This document shows, in pieces, positions 1-7,827 of a stretch of 64,000 nucleotides of DNA (its first letter is position 1; each line of letters opens with the position of its first letter). Origin of the DNA: Amycolatopsis xylanica (GTDB taxonomy: Bacteria > Actinomycetota > Actinomycetes > Mycobacteriales > Pseudonocardiaceae); contig NZ_FNON01000001.1 in assembly GCF_900107045.1 (NCBI RefSeq), positions 868,001 to 932,000 of the forward strand. Direction: 5' to 3'. A model generated the notes under the pieces. It saw nothing but the letters and a program-made list of their open reading frames with translations. It was not told the origin of the DNA and made no database searches. The position numbers and the translations under genes were made by a program.

Positions 1-2
1 CC

Positions 3-401
3 TGCGTCCGGATCAGCGCCCGCGCCGCGCATCGGGGTGAGCCGTCTTCGTTCGGCCACCGCCTGCTCGGCGCGCACGTGGACCTGCTCGACAACGTGGT
101 CGCGCACACGATCGACGACCTCGCCGCCCGCACCGCCGAAGGCAGCACACTGCTGGGCCGGCAGCTGGTGCAGGCCGCGATCGCGGACGCCGTGGTCCTC
201 GTCGACGAGGTGCGGGGGATGGCGGGCGGCGCCGCCATGGACCGCCATGTCCGCGCGCGGACGTTCCATTGCCTGGTCCGCGGCGGCCGGGATCTGCTGA
301 GGCTGCTGGGCGCGGCCGGTTTCCTGGCCGGCGGCCCCGGCGGCGCGCTGCTGACCGCCGAGCTGGCGGGCACGCTCTACCTGGGGGCCGGGCATGATTG
401 A
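3..401 (+). CDS. Acyl-CoA dehydrogenase-like protein, C-terminal part (5' truncated by window)
   Basis: The reading frame is open from the window edge, so the start lies upstream; an internal GTG at 78 is probably not the start. The visible 132 residues are all helical and resemble the C-terminal four-helix domain of acyl-CoA dehydrogenases, with a LGRQLVQAAIADAVVLVDEV helix and an alanine/glycine-rich end. The stop overlaps the next gene by 8 bases, so both belong to one operon. The neighbour is a fuller member of the same superfamily, which suggests a paired desaturating enzyme in a biosynthetic cluster. The assignment rests on this resemblance and context, because the catalytic domain is outside the window. 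Confidence 0.55.
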   Translation, partial: CVRISARAAHRGEPSSFGHRLLGAHVDLLDNVVAHTIDDLAARTAEGSTLLGRQLVQAAIADAVVLVDEVRGMAGGAAMDRHVRARTFHCLVRGGRDLLRLLGAAGFLAGGPGGALLTAELAGTLYLGAGHD

Positions 402-1515
402 GCTGCTGGACAAGCATTGCGTGGAGATCGCGGGCGAACTGCGCGCGCCGGGACTGGCGCTCGACCGGGACCCGGACGCGATCACGCGGTTCACCGGCCT
501 GGCCGGTGTCCGGCTTCAACAGGCCATGGCCATTCCGCCCGAGTACGCCGAGCCTTATCGCGTCGACGGGCACGCGTTCGCCGGCGGCTCATGCCTGTCC
601 CAGGTCGTGGTCGCGGACCGGCTGTCGCACGGCGATCCCGGTGTGCTGCTGGCGGCACCCGGACCGAGCCTGTCCGGCCTGGTCGTGCACGCGCTCGGCG
701 ACGCAGTGCAACGCGGCCGGTACTTCGAGCGGCTCCTCGCGGCGCCGACGTGGACCTTCTTCGCGCTCACCGAACACGGCAAGGGCACGGCGGCGGCCGA
801 ACTGGAAACGACACTGCGCGCCGACGGCACGCTGCACGGCGTCAAGCGGTACATCGGCAACGGCGCGCGTGCTCAGCTGGGCGTGGTGTTCTGCCGCAGC
901 TCGCCGGGACCGTTCGGCATCGAGGCGGTGCTGGCCGACACCCCGGCGCCGGGGTTCACCGGGCGGATGCTGCCGACCACGGGCATGTCCGGCGTGCGGC
1001 TCGGCGAGCTGGAGTTCACCGGCCTGCGGGTGACCGCGGTGCTCGGCGCCGGGCGCAAGCCGAGCAGGCGCGGGCTGTTCGGCGCGCGGCAAGCACTGGA
1101 ACGCAACCGGCTGCTGATCGCGGCCATGGCGGTCGGCGTGGCGGACGCGGTCGCCGATCACCTTGCTTCCCAGCGAAAGCATCCATCCACAATGGACAAA
1201 GCGAGGCTTGACGAACTCGCCGGGCGGGTTCAGCTCGCGCGGACGCGGGTGCGTGAGGCGGCCACCGCGCTCGACGCCGGACGGCCGGACACCCACCGGA
1301 TCGCGGCGGCCAAGCTGACCTCGGCGTCGCTGGCCGAGGAGGCCACCTTGCTCGCGGTCGACCTGTTGGGACCCACCGCACTGCTCGACCACCCGTGGCT
1401 CGAGAAGACTTACCGCGACGTGCGCGGGTTCGGCATCATGGACGGCGTAGCGGATCTCCACCGCCTGCGGATCTTCCAGGGCGCGCTGCGGCGGGAACGG
1501 GGCTCGGCCGGATGA
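394..1515 (+). CDS. Acyl-CoA dehydrogenase family protein
   Basis: This 373-residue protein is near the usual length for FAD-dependent acyl-CoA or acyl-carrier-protein dehydrogenases, which introduce a double bond or oxidise an acyl chain. The central FFALTEHGKGTAAAELET stretch (about residues 124-141) corresponds to the family's FALTEPxxGSD flavin/substrate segment, followed by the beta domain and a C-terminal helical domain. The ATG overlaps the previous stop, and the TGA overlaps the exporter gene start, so translation is coupled on both sides. Two adjacent members beside carrier-protein and tailoring genes suggest a natural-product role. The substrate cannot be told from sequence. Confidence 0.8.
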   Translation: MIELLDKHCVEIAGELRAPGLALDRDPDAITRFTGLAGVRLQQAMAIPPEYAEPYRVDGHAFAGGSCLSQVVVADRLSHGDPGVLLAAPGPSLSGLVVHALGDAVQRGRYFERLLAAPTWTFFALTEHGKGTAAAELETTLRADGTLHGVKRYIGNGARAQLGVVFCRSSPGPFGIEAVLADTPAPGFTGRMLPTTGMSGVRLGELEFTGLRVTAVLGAGRKPSRRGLFGARQALERNRLLIAAMAVGVADAVADHLASQRKHPSTMDKARLDELAGRVQLARTRVREAATALDAGRPDTHRIAAAKLTSASLAEEATLLAVDLLGPTALLDHPWLEKTYRDVRGFGIMDGVADLHRLRIFQGALRRERGSAG

Positions 1516-2810
1516 GCGCCACCGTCACCGCCGACCGGTCGCTGACCGGGAAGGCCGCGTCCATGGCGGCGAACTTCGTCGCGCTCAACGTGGCCGGGAT
1601 CGTGCTGCAGGTGACCGTGCTGGCCTACCTCGGCCACCTCGGCGGCGACGCGCTCTACCTCAGATCCGTCTACGCCCCAGTGGGTTTCCTGAGCCTCGCG
1701 CTCGACGAAGGCCTCACGGCGGCCGTGCTGGTGACCGTCGCCGCCGCCCAGCGGACGCGCCGCGCCGCGACCGCGGGCTTCCCGCTGGCCGCGATGATCG
1801 TGCTCGGTTTCGGTGGCTTCCTGCTGCTGTCGCTCGTCGCCTTGGCGGCGAGCGGATCGCTGGCGGACCTGCTGGGCGTGCCGCCGAGCAGCCACGACGA
1901 CGTCCGATGGTTCACCACGGCGATGCTGGCGTCCGAGGCGCTGGTCGTGATCCCCACGCTGGTCAGCGCGACACTGCGCGGCCTGGGCCGGGCACGCACC
2001 TCGACCGTGCTGGGCGTGGTCAGGATGGTGGTGTTCGCGGGCGCGGTGTTCGGTGTGCAGGCCGTCTGGGGGCTGGGAGCGCTGAGCGTGCCGGTCGGGT
2101 TCATGGCGGGCTCGATCGTCATGGCCGTGGTCGGCAGACGGGTGCTCGGCCGCGCCGGGATCGTTCCGACACCGCGTGGCGACTGGGGACCCGTGCTGCG
2201 GACGCTGCGGAGTGTCGCGCTCCCGGTCGGCGCGACGTTCCTGCTGCTGTCGGCCACCTCGCTGGGGTATCTGTGGCTGCTGCGCGACGCCTCCGCGGTC
2301 GAGGTGAGCGGCTTCGGCCTGGTGCAGACGCTGCAGGCGTACCTGGTCGTGCCCGCGATCGCGATCGGCTCCGCGACGGCGATCACGGCCACGCTCCACG
2401 GCGACGAGGCCAGGACCGGCGCTGTCCGTGCCTTGCTGCGGCTGGTGCTGCCGACCTACCTGGTCATCGTGGCCGCGGTGGTGCTGCTCCGCGCCGACGT
2501 GACGGCGACGCTGACCGCCGACCCCGCGGTGGGCGCGGCCGCGGCGGAGTACCTCGGCGTGCTCGGGCCGTCGTACCTGTGCCTCGGCCTCGCGCTGGCG
2601 GTGCTGACCTATCTGGAGCAGACCGGCCATGCCACCGGCGCGTTGCTGCTCAACGGGATCTTCGTCGGCTCGGTGTTCGCGGCGGGTGCGCTGCTGACCG
2701 GCCCGGTGCGCGCGCACGAGCTGGCACTGCTCATCGCACTCGGGCACGTCGCGGGCTGCGCGCTCGTGCTGCCGGTGACCCGGGTGCTGGAGCGGAGGCG
2801 GCTGCCGTGA
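1512..2810 (+). CDS. MATE/polysaccharide-flippase-type membrane exporter
   Basis: The 432-residue protein has about twelve hydrophobic segments spread over its length and almost no soluble domain, as in the MATE/MVF flippase superfamily, whose members export drugs or lipid-linked products by antiport. The ATG at 1512 is chosen over upstream in-frame starts because it overlaps the dehydrogenase stop (ATGA), the arrangement seen throughout this operon. Its position among biosynthetic genes suggests it exports the cluster's product or confers self-resistance. It lacks any recognisable substrate-specific motif, so this role is inferred. Confidence 0.75.
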   Translation: MSATVTADRSLTGKAASMAANFVALNVAGIVLQVTVLAYLGHLGGDALYLRSVYAPVGFLSLALDEGLTAAVLVTVAAAQRTRRAATAGFPLAAMIVLGFGGFLLLSLVALAASGSLADLLGVPPSSHDDVRWFTTAMLASEALVVIPTLVSATLRGLGRARTSTVLGVVRMVVFAGAVFGVQAVWGLGALSVPVGFMAGSIVMAVVGRRVLGRAGIVPTPRGDWGPVLRTLRSVALPVGATFLLLSATSLGYLWLLRDASAVEVSGFGLVQTLQAYLVVPAIAIGSATAITATLHGDEARTGAVRALLRLVLPTYLVIVAAVVLLRADVTATLTADPAVGAAAAEYLGVLGPSYLCLGLALAVLTYLEQTGHATGALLLNGIFVGSVFAAGALLTGPVRAHELALLIALGHVAGCALVLPVTRVLERRRLP

Positions 2811-3289
2811 TCACGCTCAAGGCGGTGGGCGCCGACCCGTCGCGCGCCCACGCCCTGTTCACCGAACCGGACTTCTACTTCCGCACGCACATCCCGGACC
2901 TGCTGTCGGACAAGGAAGTGCGTGCGCTGGTGACCGAGGACGCGCTGCTGTGCGAGCAGGACGGCGTGGTGGTCGGGTTGATCTGGCTCGCCGCCCTGGT
3001 CGAGGCGGGCTACCCGGCGCACTACGCGTTGCATGCCCGGTTCACCCGCCGCTGTGCCGTGGCCGACGCCGCCGGCGCGATCACCGAAGCGGTGCGGGCG
3101 CTGCGGGCATGTCGCCCGGTCCGGCGGGTCACCCACGAGGTGTGCGAGGCCGACCGGCGTGGGGTCGAGCTGGCCGAGGAACTCGGCTTCGCGCTGGAGG
3201 GCTCGATCCCCGGCATGGTCACGCTGGTCGACGGCAGGCGCGCCGTTCGCTTCTACGCCAAGCTGTTCGAGGAGTGCCATGACGCTTGA
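2807..3289 (+). CDS. GNAT-like N-acyltransferase (first of four)
   Basis: This 160-residue protein starts at a GTG that overlaps the exporter stop by four bases. Its pattern matches a compact GNAT fold: an acidic sensing strand with a DGVVVGLIWL core, then a helix, then HEVCEADRRGVELAEELGFALEGSIPG, which is split here by the usual N-x-G/EELGF logic of acetyl-CoA-dependent transferases. The canonical Q/RxxGxG/A phosphate loop is poorly kept. It is the first of four small GNAT-like genes arranged end to end. A tailoring acyl transfer in the cluster is plausible but the substrate is unknown. Confidence 0.6.
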   Translation: MITLKAVGADPSRAHALFTEPDFYFRTHIPDLLSDKEVRALVTEDALLCEQDGVVVGLIWLAALVEAGYPAHYALHARFTRRCAVADAAGAITEAVRALRACRPVRRVTHEVCEADRRGVELAEELGFALEGSIPGMVTLVDGRRAVRFYAKLFEECHDA

Positions 3290-3722
3290 TCTCGCCGGCT
3301 ACCGCGAGGAGCACGCCGACCTGGTCGCTCAGGTGTGGCGGGGCGGGCTGCTGCTGAGCGCCGGACCCGCCGGGCTCTACGCACCCGGGCCGCCTCGCCC
3401 CGACGAGTGGTGCCGCGTGCTGATCGCGCCCGGCGCCGGTGTCGCCGTGCTGGACGACATCGACTACGTGCACCGCACGACCCGGCTGAGCGTCGCGGCG
3501 CTGACCGATCCGGCGGGCCTGCTCGACCGGGCGATCGCCGCGGTCCGGGACCGGCTGCGCCTGCGGCGGGTCTTCGGCGTGCTGCCGGACACCGATGCCG
3601 AGGCCGCGGAAATCGTTGCCGCACAAGGCTTCACCGCCGAGGTGACGGTGCCGGAGCACGTCTGGCACGACGGCGCCGCGCGGGCGGGCACAATCTGGGG
3701 ACGGTGCTTCGACGTTGACTGA
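3279..3722 (+). CDS. GNAT-like protein (second of four)
   Basis: The protein has 147 residues and overlaps the previous gene by 11 bases. It shows a reduced GNAT-like pattern: a CRVLIAPGAGVAVLDDIDYV strand pair, a helix with AIAAVRDRLRLRRVFGVLPD, and a C-terminal AAQGFTAEVTVPEHVW segment resembling the last strands of the fold. The acetyl-CoA loop is not obvious, so it may be a non-catalytic or partner subunit. The start ATG was chosen for the overlap. I do not recognise a characterised orthologue; the call depends partly on the adjacent GNAT-like genes. Confidence 0.45.
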   Translation: MTLDLAGYREEHADLVAQVWRGGLLLSAGPAGLYAPGPPRPDEWCRVLIAPGAGVAVLDDIDYVHRTTRLSVAALTDPAGLLDRAIAAVRDRLRLRRVFGVLPDTDAEAAEIVAAQGFTAEVTVPEHVWHDGAARAGTIWGRCFDVD

Positions 3723-4179
3723 ACTCATGTTCCCGCCCTGCGAAGGAAACGAGCTGGCCGCCCGTCTCGGCGAGCTGGCCGACGCCGGGATGGCTTTCCT
3801 CGGCCGCGACACGCTGACCGAGCCGATCGGGATGCTGCGTGCCCGGTTCACCCGCGACGGCACCCGGCTGTTCGCCGTGCGGGGTTCGGCCGGGTTGTTC
3901 GGGGTCACCGTCAGCACGCTGAATCCGTACCAAGGTGAGATCGACATCGCACTGCCCGGCGCGGACGAACAGTCCTATTCGGACACCATCGCCGCGGTCC
4001 TTCGGCTGTGCCGAAGCCATTTGGCGCTGCGCTCGGTGCTGCGGTTCGAACCGAACCGGGACGACCGGGCCGCGCATTTCGAACGCGCCGGGCTGAGCCT
4101 GCTCGGCGTGCTGCGCGGGGCGCGGTACACCGGCGGCGCCTATCACGACCAACGAGTCTGGCGGGGAGTCACCGGATGA
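3715..4179 (+). CDS. GNAT-like protein (third of four)
   Basis: The frame opens with a TTG at 3715 that overlaps the previous stop by eight bases; an ATG at 3727 is the alternative start. The 154-residue product has the GNAT order of strands: a MLRARFTRDGTRLFAVRG segment, then SAGLFGVTVSTLNPY, then a helix with a VLRLCRSHLALRSVLRFEPN strand and the terminal FERAGLSLLGVLRGARY unit, which corresponds to the family's typical F-x-x-G-F-x-x-E-G-x-x-R ending. It sits in the same coupled series as its neighbours. Its acyl donor and acceptor are unknown. Confidence 0.6.
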   Translation: MTELMFPPCEGNELAARLGELADAGMAFLGRDTLTEPIGMLRARFTRDGTRLFAVRGSAGLFGVTVSTLNPYQGEIDIALPGADEQSYSDTIAAVLRLCRSHLALRSVLRFEPNRDDRAAHFERAGLSLLGVLRGARYTGGAYHDQRVWRGVTG

Positions 4180-4748
4180 GGTCACTGCGGATCAGGCTGA
4201 TGCGCCACGAGGACATCGACGACCGGGTGCGGCTCTACACCGACGGGACGGTGCAGCGCAACACCACCCACGACGCCGCGCTGATCCCGGCCGCGCGCCT
4301 GCGCGCGATGCACCGGGAGTGGCTCGACGAGCGGTGGCACGAACGGCGGATGTACCGGGTGAGCACCGGGCAGGACGACCTGGTCGGGTTCACCGCGCTG
4401 TACGACATCGACTGGCGCAGCCGGACCTGCCACATGGGGATCATGCTGGTGCCGCGGTATCAGCGGCGGCTCGGGCTGCTCGCCGCGTTCAGCATGTACG
4501 ACTACGTCTACGACGTGCTGAACCTGCGGGTCGTGCTGCACGAGGTGATGTCCGGCGTCGAGATGATGTTCACCGGCGACCAGGTCCGCTCGCTCGCCCA
4601 GGCGACCTCGCCCGACCACTGCTACACCGTCGGCGAGCACCGCACCTGCTACTGGTGGTCGCAGACCAAGGCCGACCACGAGGCGGTGCGGCGGCGCAAC
4701 GCCGAGCGCGGCGCGCGGGTGCGGCGACGCCTGGCACAGGGGGCGTGA
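4176..4748 (+). CDS. GNAT family N-acetyltransferase (fourth of four)
   Basis: At 190 residues this is the longest and most GNAT-like of the four. It begins with a LRIRLMRHEDIDDRVRLYTD strand-helix unit, has a central DDLVGFTALYDIDWRSRTCH sheet and a MGIMLVPRYQRRLGLLAAF stretch. The last corresponds to the acetyl-CoA-binding V-x-P-x-x-Q/R-x-x-G region. Strand 5 with LNLRVVLHEV follows. The ATG overlaps the previous stop and the TGA abuts the AcpS-like gene, so the whole set is probably one transcript. N- or O-acylation of a cluster intermediate is the natural guess. Confidence 0.65.
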   Translation: MRSLRIRLMRHEDIDDRVRLYTDGTVQRNTTHDAALIPAARLRAMHREWLDERWHERRMYRVSTGQDDLVGFTALYDIDWRSRTCHMGIMLVPRYQRRLGLLAAFSMYDYVYDVLNLRVVLHEVMSGVEMMFTGDQVRSLAQATSPDHCYTVGEHRTCYWWSQTKADHEAVRRRNAERGARVRRRLAQGA

Positions 4749-5329
4749 TGGCGATGCGGGTGGGGGTCGACCTCGCGCGGGTCGGCGAGCTGGACCGGCT
4801 GCTGCGGCGGGCGTGGTTCCGCCGGTACGTCTACAGCGCGGCCGAGCTGAGCAAGTCGGAAGCGCTGAGCGGGCCGAGGGCCGCGGAGTTCCTGACCGGC
4901 CGGTTCGCCGCCAAGGAGGCGGTGCTCAAGGTGCTGGGCACCGGCATTCTCGACGGCGTCGCGCCCAGGGAGATCGAGGTGCACGCCGAGGAGTCCGGAG
5001 CGCCGGTGACCCAGCTGGCCGGCGCGGCGCTCGCCGTCGCGCGGCGGCTGGGGATCGTGTCGGTGACGGTCTCGATCGCGCACAAGCAGGCCGATGTGGT
5101 CGCTGTCGCCGTGGGGCAGCTGTCCCAGGTGGGCGCCGAGCTGGACGCATTGAGCCCGCTCGACGACCCGCTGCTGTGGGCGGCGCGGTGCTCGCTCGAC
5201 GCGGCGACGTTGCTGCTGCAGGCCTACGCGAACGAGGACCGCGAAACAGTGCTGGAGGCCGTCGCGGCGGCGCGTGCCAGCGTCAGCGCCGCCTCGGGGG
5301 CGGCCAGCAGAACGGGGGACAAGGCATGA
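4748..5329 (+). CDS. AcpS-like holo-[acyl-carrier-protein] synthase with C-terminal extension
   Basis: The first ~124 residues match AcpS-type 4'-phosphopantetheinyl transferases, which move the phosphopantetheine arm of CoA onto carrier proteins. GVDLARV contains the Mg-binding Asp (D8), RFAAKEAV (52-59) carries the catalytic Lys-Glu pair, and a SIAHKQADVV strand closes the domain. Normal AcpS is about 125 residues. This protein has 193, with an extra ~65-residue alanine-rich helical tail of unknown role. The ATG overlaps the preceding stop. It implies that a carrier protein is activated by this operon, so a polyketide, fatty-acyl or peptide synthase may lie upstream of the window. Confidence 0.8.
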   Translation: MAMRVGVDLARVGELDRLLRRAWFRRYVYSAAELSKSEALSGPRAAEFLTGRFAAKEAVLKVLGTGILDGVAPREIEVHAEESGAPVTQLAGAALAVARRLGIVSVTVSIAHKQADVVAVAVGQLSQVGAELDALSPLDDPLLWAARCSLDAATLLLQAYANEDRETVLEAVAAARASVSAASGAASRTGDKA

Positions 5330-7104
5330 GTGTGGTGCTCGGCTACAGCGGGTTCGACGGGTCACGCGAGTTCAAGCAAGCCCATTTTCCCGGGCTGACG
5401 GCCGGTGAGGCGCGGCTGTACCAGGGCCTGGACTCGGCGGCCGCGCTTTTCGTCGACGACCGGCTGGTCGCGGCCGTTCAGCAGGAGCGGTTTTCGGGCG
5501 AGAAGTTCGATCATCGGTTCCCGGCCGACGCCATCCGGTCCTGTCTCGGCGTCGCGGGCCTGTCGATCACCGACGTCGACGAGGTGCGGCACAACTTCGA
5601 CTACGGCCCCTTGAAGGCGTTCTCGCAGGGCGACGAGGTGAGCAAGCGGCGATTCGACACGGTGTACGCGCCCGCGTGTCAAACCACCTTGCTGCACAAG
5701 CATTTCCCTGAGCTGTCGGGCCGCGTCGACGTGCGCGCCGTGAACCATCATCACGCGCACGCGCTGACCGCCGCGGTGCCGAGCGGCTTCGACGAGGCGC
5801 TCGTGGTCGTGCTGGACGGCATGGGTGAGCTGCACGCGGTGACCGTCCACCACTGGCACGACGGCAAGCTGACCCGGCTCGCCGCGCTGGACTTCCGCGG
5901 CAGCCTCGGCCTGTTCTACGCGGTGCTCACCCTCCACTTGGGATACTGGCCGAACAGCGACGAGTACAAGGTGATGGCGCTCGCCGCGTCCGGTGACCCG
6001 GAGCGGTTCTCCGGCGCCATGGCCGAGGCGATCACGCTCGGCGCCGAGGGCAGGTTCGACGTTCCGCTGCTGCGGCTGAACCGGGACTCCCGCGCCAAGG
6101 AGACCTTCTCCGCGTCGCGCGAATGGCTTGCCGCACAAGGATGCCCGAGCCGGGACGGTGAGCTGACCCAGACGCACATCGACCTGGCCGCCGCCGCGCA
6201 GCGGAGGCTGGAGCAAGCGCTCGAACACCTCGTGCGCCATTGGGTGGGCAAGACCGGGCTGCGCAAGATCGCCTTCGCGGGCGGGGTCGCGCTCAACTGC
6301 GTGGCCATCGGCAGGCTGGCCGCGTCAGGACTGGTCGACGCGGTCTACGTGCAACCGGCGGCCGGAGACGAGGGGACCGCCGTCGGCGCGGCACTGTCCG
6401 GTGTGGACCTCGCCCGCGCGGCGGCTGGCTATCCGGCGCTCACCTTCCTCGGCCCGGACGTCGACGACGACCGCGTCCCCGACGACCAGCCGTACTTCAC
6501 CGCCGAGGTCCAGGAGGCGGAGAGCGTCGCGGCGCGCCTGCTCAGCGCGGGGCACATCGTCGGGTGGGCGCAGGGCAGGCTGGAATTCGGGCCGAGGGCG
6601 CTCGGCAACCGCAGCATCCTGGCCGATCCGCGCCGCCGGGAGATGCGGGACCGGGTCAACGCCGCGGTGAAGTTCCGCGAGGACTTCCGGCCGCTGGCGC
6701 CTGCCGTGAAGTCGGAGTGCGCCCGCCGGTACTTCGAAATCCCCGACGGGACGAACATGCGGCACATGACCGTCGCCGTGCCCGCCCGTCCGGCGACCGC
6801 GGGCGAAATCCCCGCGGTCATCCACGACGACGGGACGGCCCGGGTCCAGGAGGTGCACGAGGCCGACCATCCGCGCCTGTGGCGGATCCTCGACGAGTTC
6901 GAGCGGCTGACCGGCGTCGGCGTGCTGATGAACACCTCGCTGAACGTCAAGGGCCAGCCGACCGCGAGGTCGGCAGGCGAGGCCTACCGCACCTTCGACC
7001 TGTCCAAATTGGACGTGTTGTTCGTCGGAGATCAGCTGTACGCCAAGGAATGGGCGGTTCCGGACGTGCTCAGCGCGCTGAACCGGCGAGTGGAGGCCAG
7101 CTAG
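5326..7104 (+). CDS. NodU/CmcH-type carbamoyltransferase
   Basis: The 592-residue protein matches O-carbamoyltransferases that transfer a carbamoyl group from carbamoyl phosphate to a hydroxyl of nodulation factors or antibiotics. The N-terminal ASKHA-like domain contains the metal-binding HHHAH (141-145), an LVVVLDGMGE strand and an NSDEYKVMALAASGDP segment. The C-terminal domain has FAGGVALNCVA and the conserved GRLEFGPRALGNRSILADP. Length is typical. The ATG overlaps the AcpS-like stop. It supports a reading of the operon as tailoring of a secreted secondary metabolite. Its end overlaps the convergent regulator gene by 35 bases. Confidence 0.9.
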   Translation: MSVVLGYSGFDGSREFKQAHFPGLTAGEARLYQGLDSAAALFVDDRLVAAVQQERFSGEKFDHRFPADAIRSCLGVAGLSITDVDEVRHNFDYGPLKAFSQGDEVSKRRFDTVYAPACQTTLLHKHFPELSGRVDVRAVNHHHAHALTAAVPSGFDEALVVVLDGMGELHAVTVHHWHDGKLTRLAALDFRGSLGLFYAVLTLHLGYWPNSDEYKVMALAASGDPERFSGAMAEAITLGAEGRFDVPLLRLNRDSRAKETFSASREWLAAQGCPSRDGELTQTHIDLAAAAQRRLEQALEHLVRHWVGKTGLRKIAFAGGVALNCVAIGRLAASGLVDAVYVQPAAGDEGTAVGAALSGVDLARAAAGYPALTFLGPDVDDDRVPDDQPYFTAEVQEAESVAARLLSAGHIVGWAQGRLEFGPRALGNRSILADPRRREMRDRVNAAVKFREDFRPLAPAVKSECARRYFEIPDGTNMRHMTVAVPARPATAGEIPAVIHDDGTARVQEVHEADHPRLWRILDEFERLTGVGVLMNTSLNVKGQPTARSAGEAYRTFDLSKLDVLFVGDQLYAKEWAVPDVLSALNRRVEAS

Positions 7105-7696
7105 CATGGCCGGTACGGGCGAACCGCATCAGGTGCGAGCGGCGGCGGGTGCCGAGCTTGTCCCTGATCGTCTCCAGGTGCCGGTTGACCGTGCGCACCG
7201 CGATGCCGAGTTCGGCGGCGATCTCCTGGTTGTCGTAGGCCTTGGCCAAGCAGCTCAGCACGTCCCGTTCCCTGGCGGTGAGCCACGGCCGGTACTCGGA
7301 TTGCCCGAACTCGCCCGCGATCAGCGCGGCCAGCTCGGCGGGCACGACCGGTCCGTGCAGCACCTGGGTCACCGCGCCGGCCAGCGCGGCGCCGGTGGTG
7401 GCCTTGCTGACGTAGCCGTGCGCGCCCGCCCGGATCGCGGGCACGATCTCGGCGAGCGGCGCGTGGGCCAGCACCAGCACCCGCACGCCGGGATGCCGGT
7501 CGCGCACATGCCGGATGAACCCGAGCGCGCGATGCTGCCCCAGCGACACCACGTCCGGCCGGAACTCCTCCAGCAGGGGCAGCGCCTCGTCGGCGTCACT
7601 CGCGCCCTCGATGGACCGCGCGATCCCCGCGCTGGTCAAGCACAGGCCGACACCGTCCCTGGTCACCGGATGGTGGTCCACCACCAGAACCCGCAT
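7070..7696 (-). CDS. LuxR/NarL-type response regulator with degenerate receiver
   Basis: This 208-residue protein has a receiver-like domain (about 1-115) and a C-terminal LuxR helix-turn-helix, visible as LTARERDVLSCLAKAYDNQE with VRTVNRHLETI. The receiver keeps D7 and the GYVSK lysine. The position that normally holds the phospho-accepting aspartate is G53, in PDVVSLGQH, and the second acidic-pocket residue is H8. It therefore probably works without classical phosphorylation. It is convergent with the carbamoyltransferase and divergent from the FemAB-like gene, so it may control either side. No partner kinase is adjacent. Confidence 0.85.
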   Translation of the reverse strand: MRVLVVDHHPVTRDGVGLCLTSAGIARSIEGASDADEALPLLEEFRPDVVSLGQHRALGFIRHVRDRHPGVRVLVLAHAPLAEIVPAIRAGAHGYVSKATTGAALAGAVTQVLHGPVVPAELAALIAGEFGQSEYRPWLTARERDVLSCLAKAYDNQEIAAELGIAVRTVNRHLETIRDKLGTRRRSHLMRFARTGHASWPPLAGSAR

Positions 7697-7827
7697 CGTG
7701 GCCCCTTCTGTGAGGTTTCGTGATCACCCATCGTGGTCGAGACGCTTCCCGGATCGACAGGGGGTCGCGACCCGGTGCGGCGGGAAATCCTCCTGGCACA
7801 GGCGGTACCGAAAGGGGAACAGACGGG

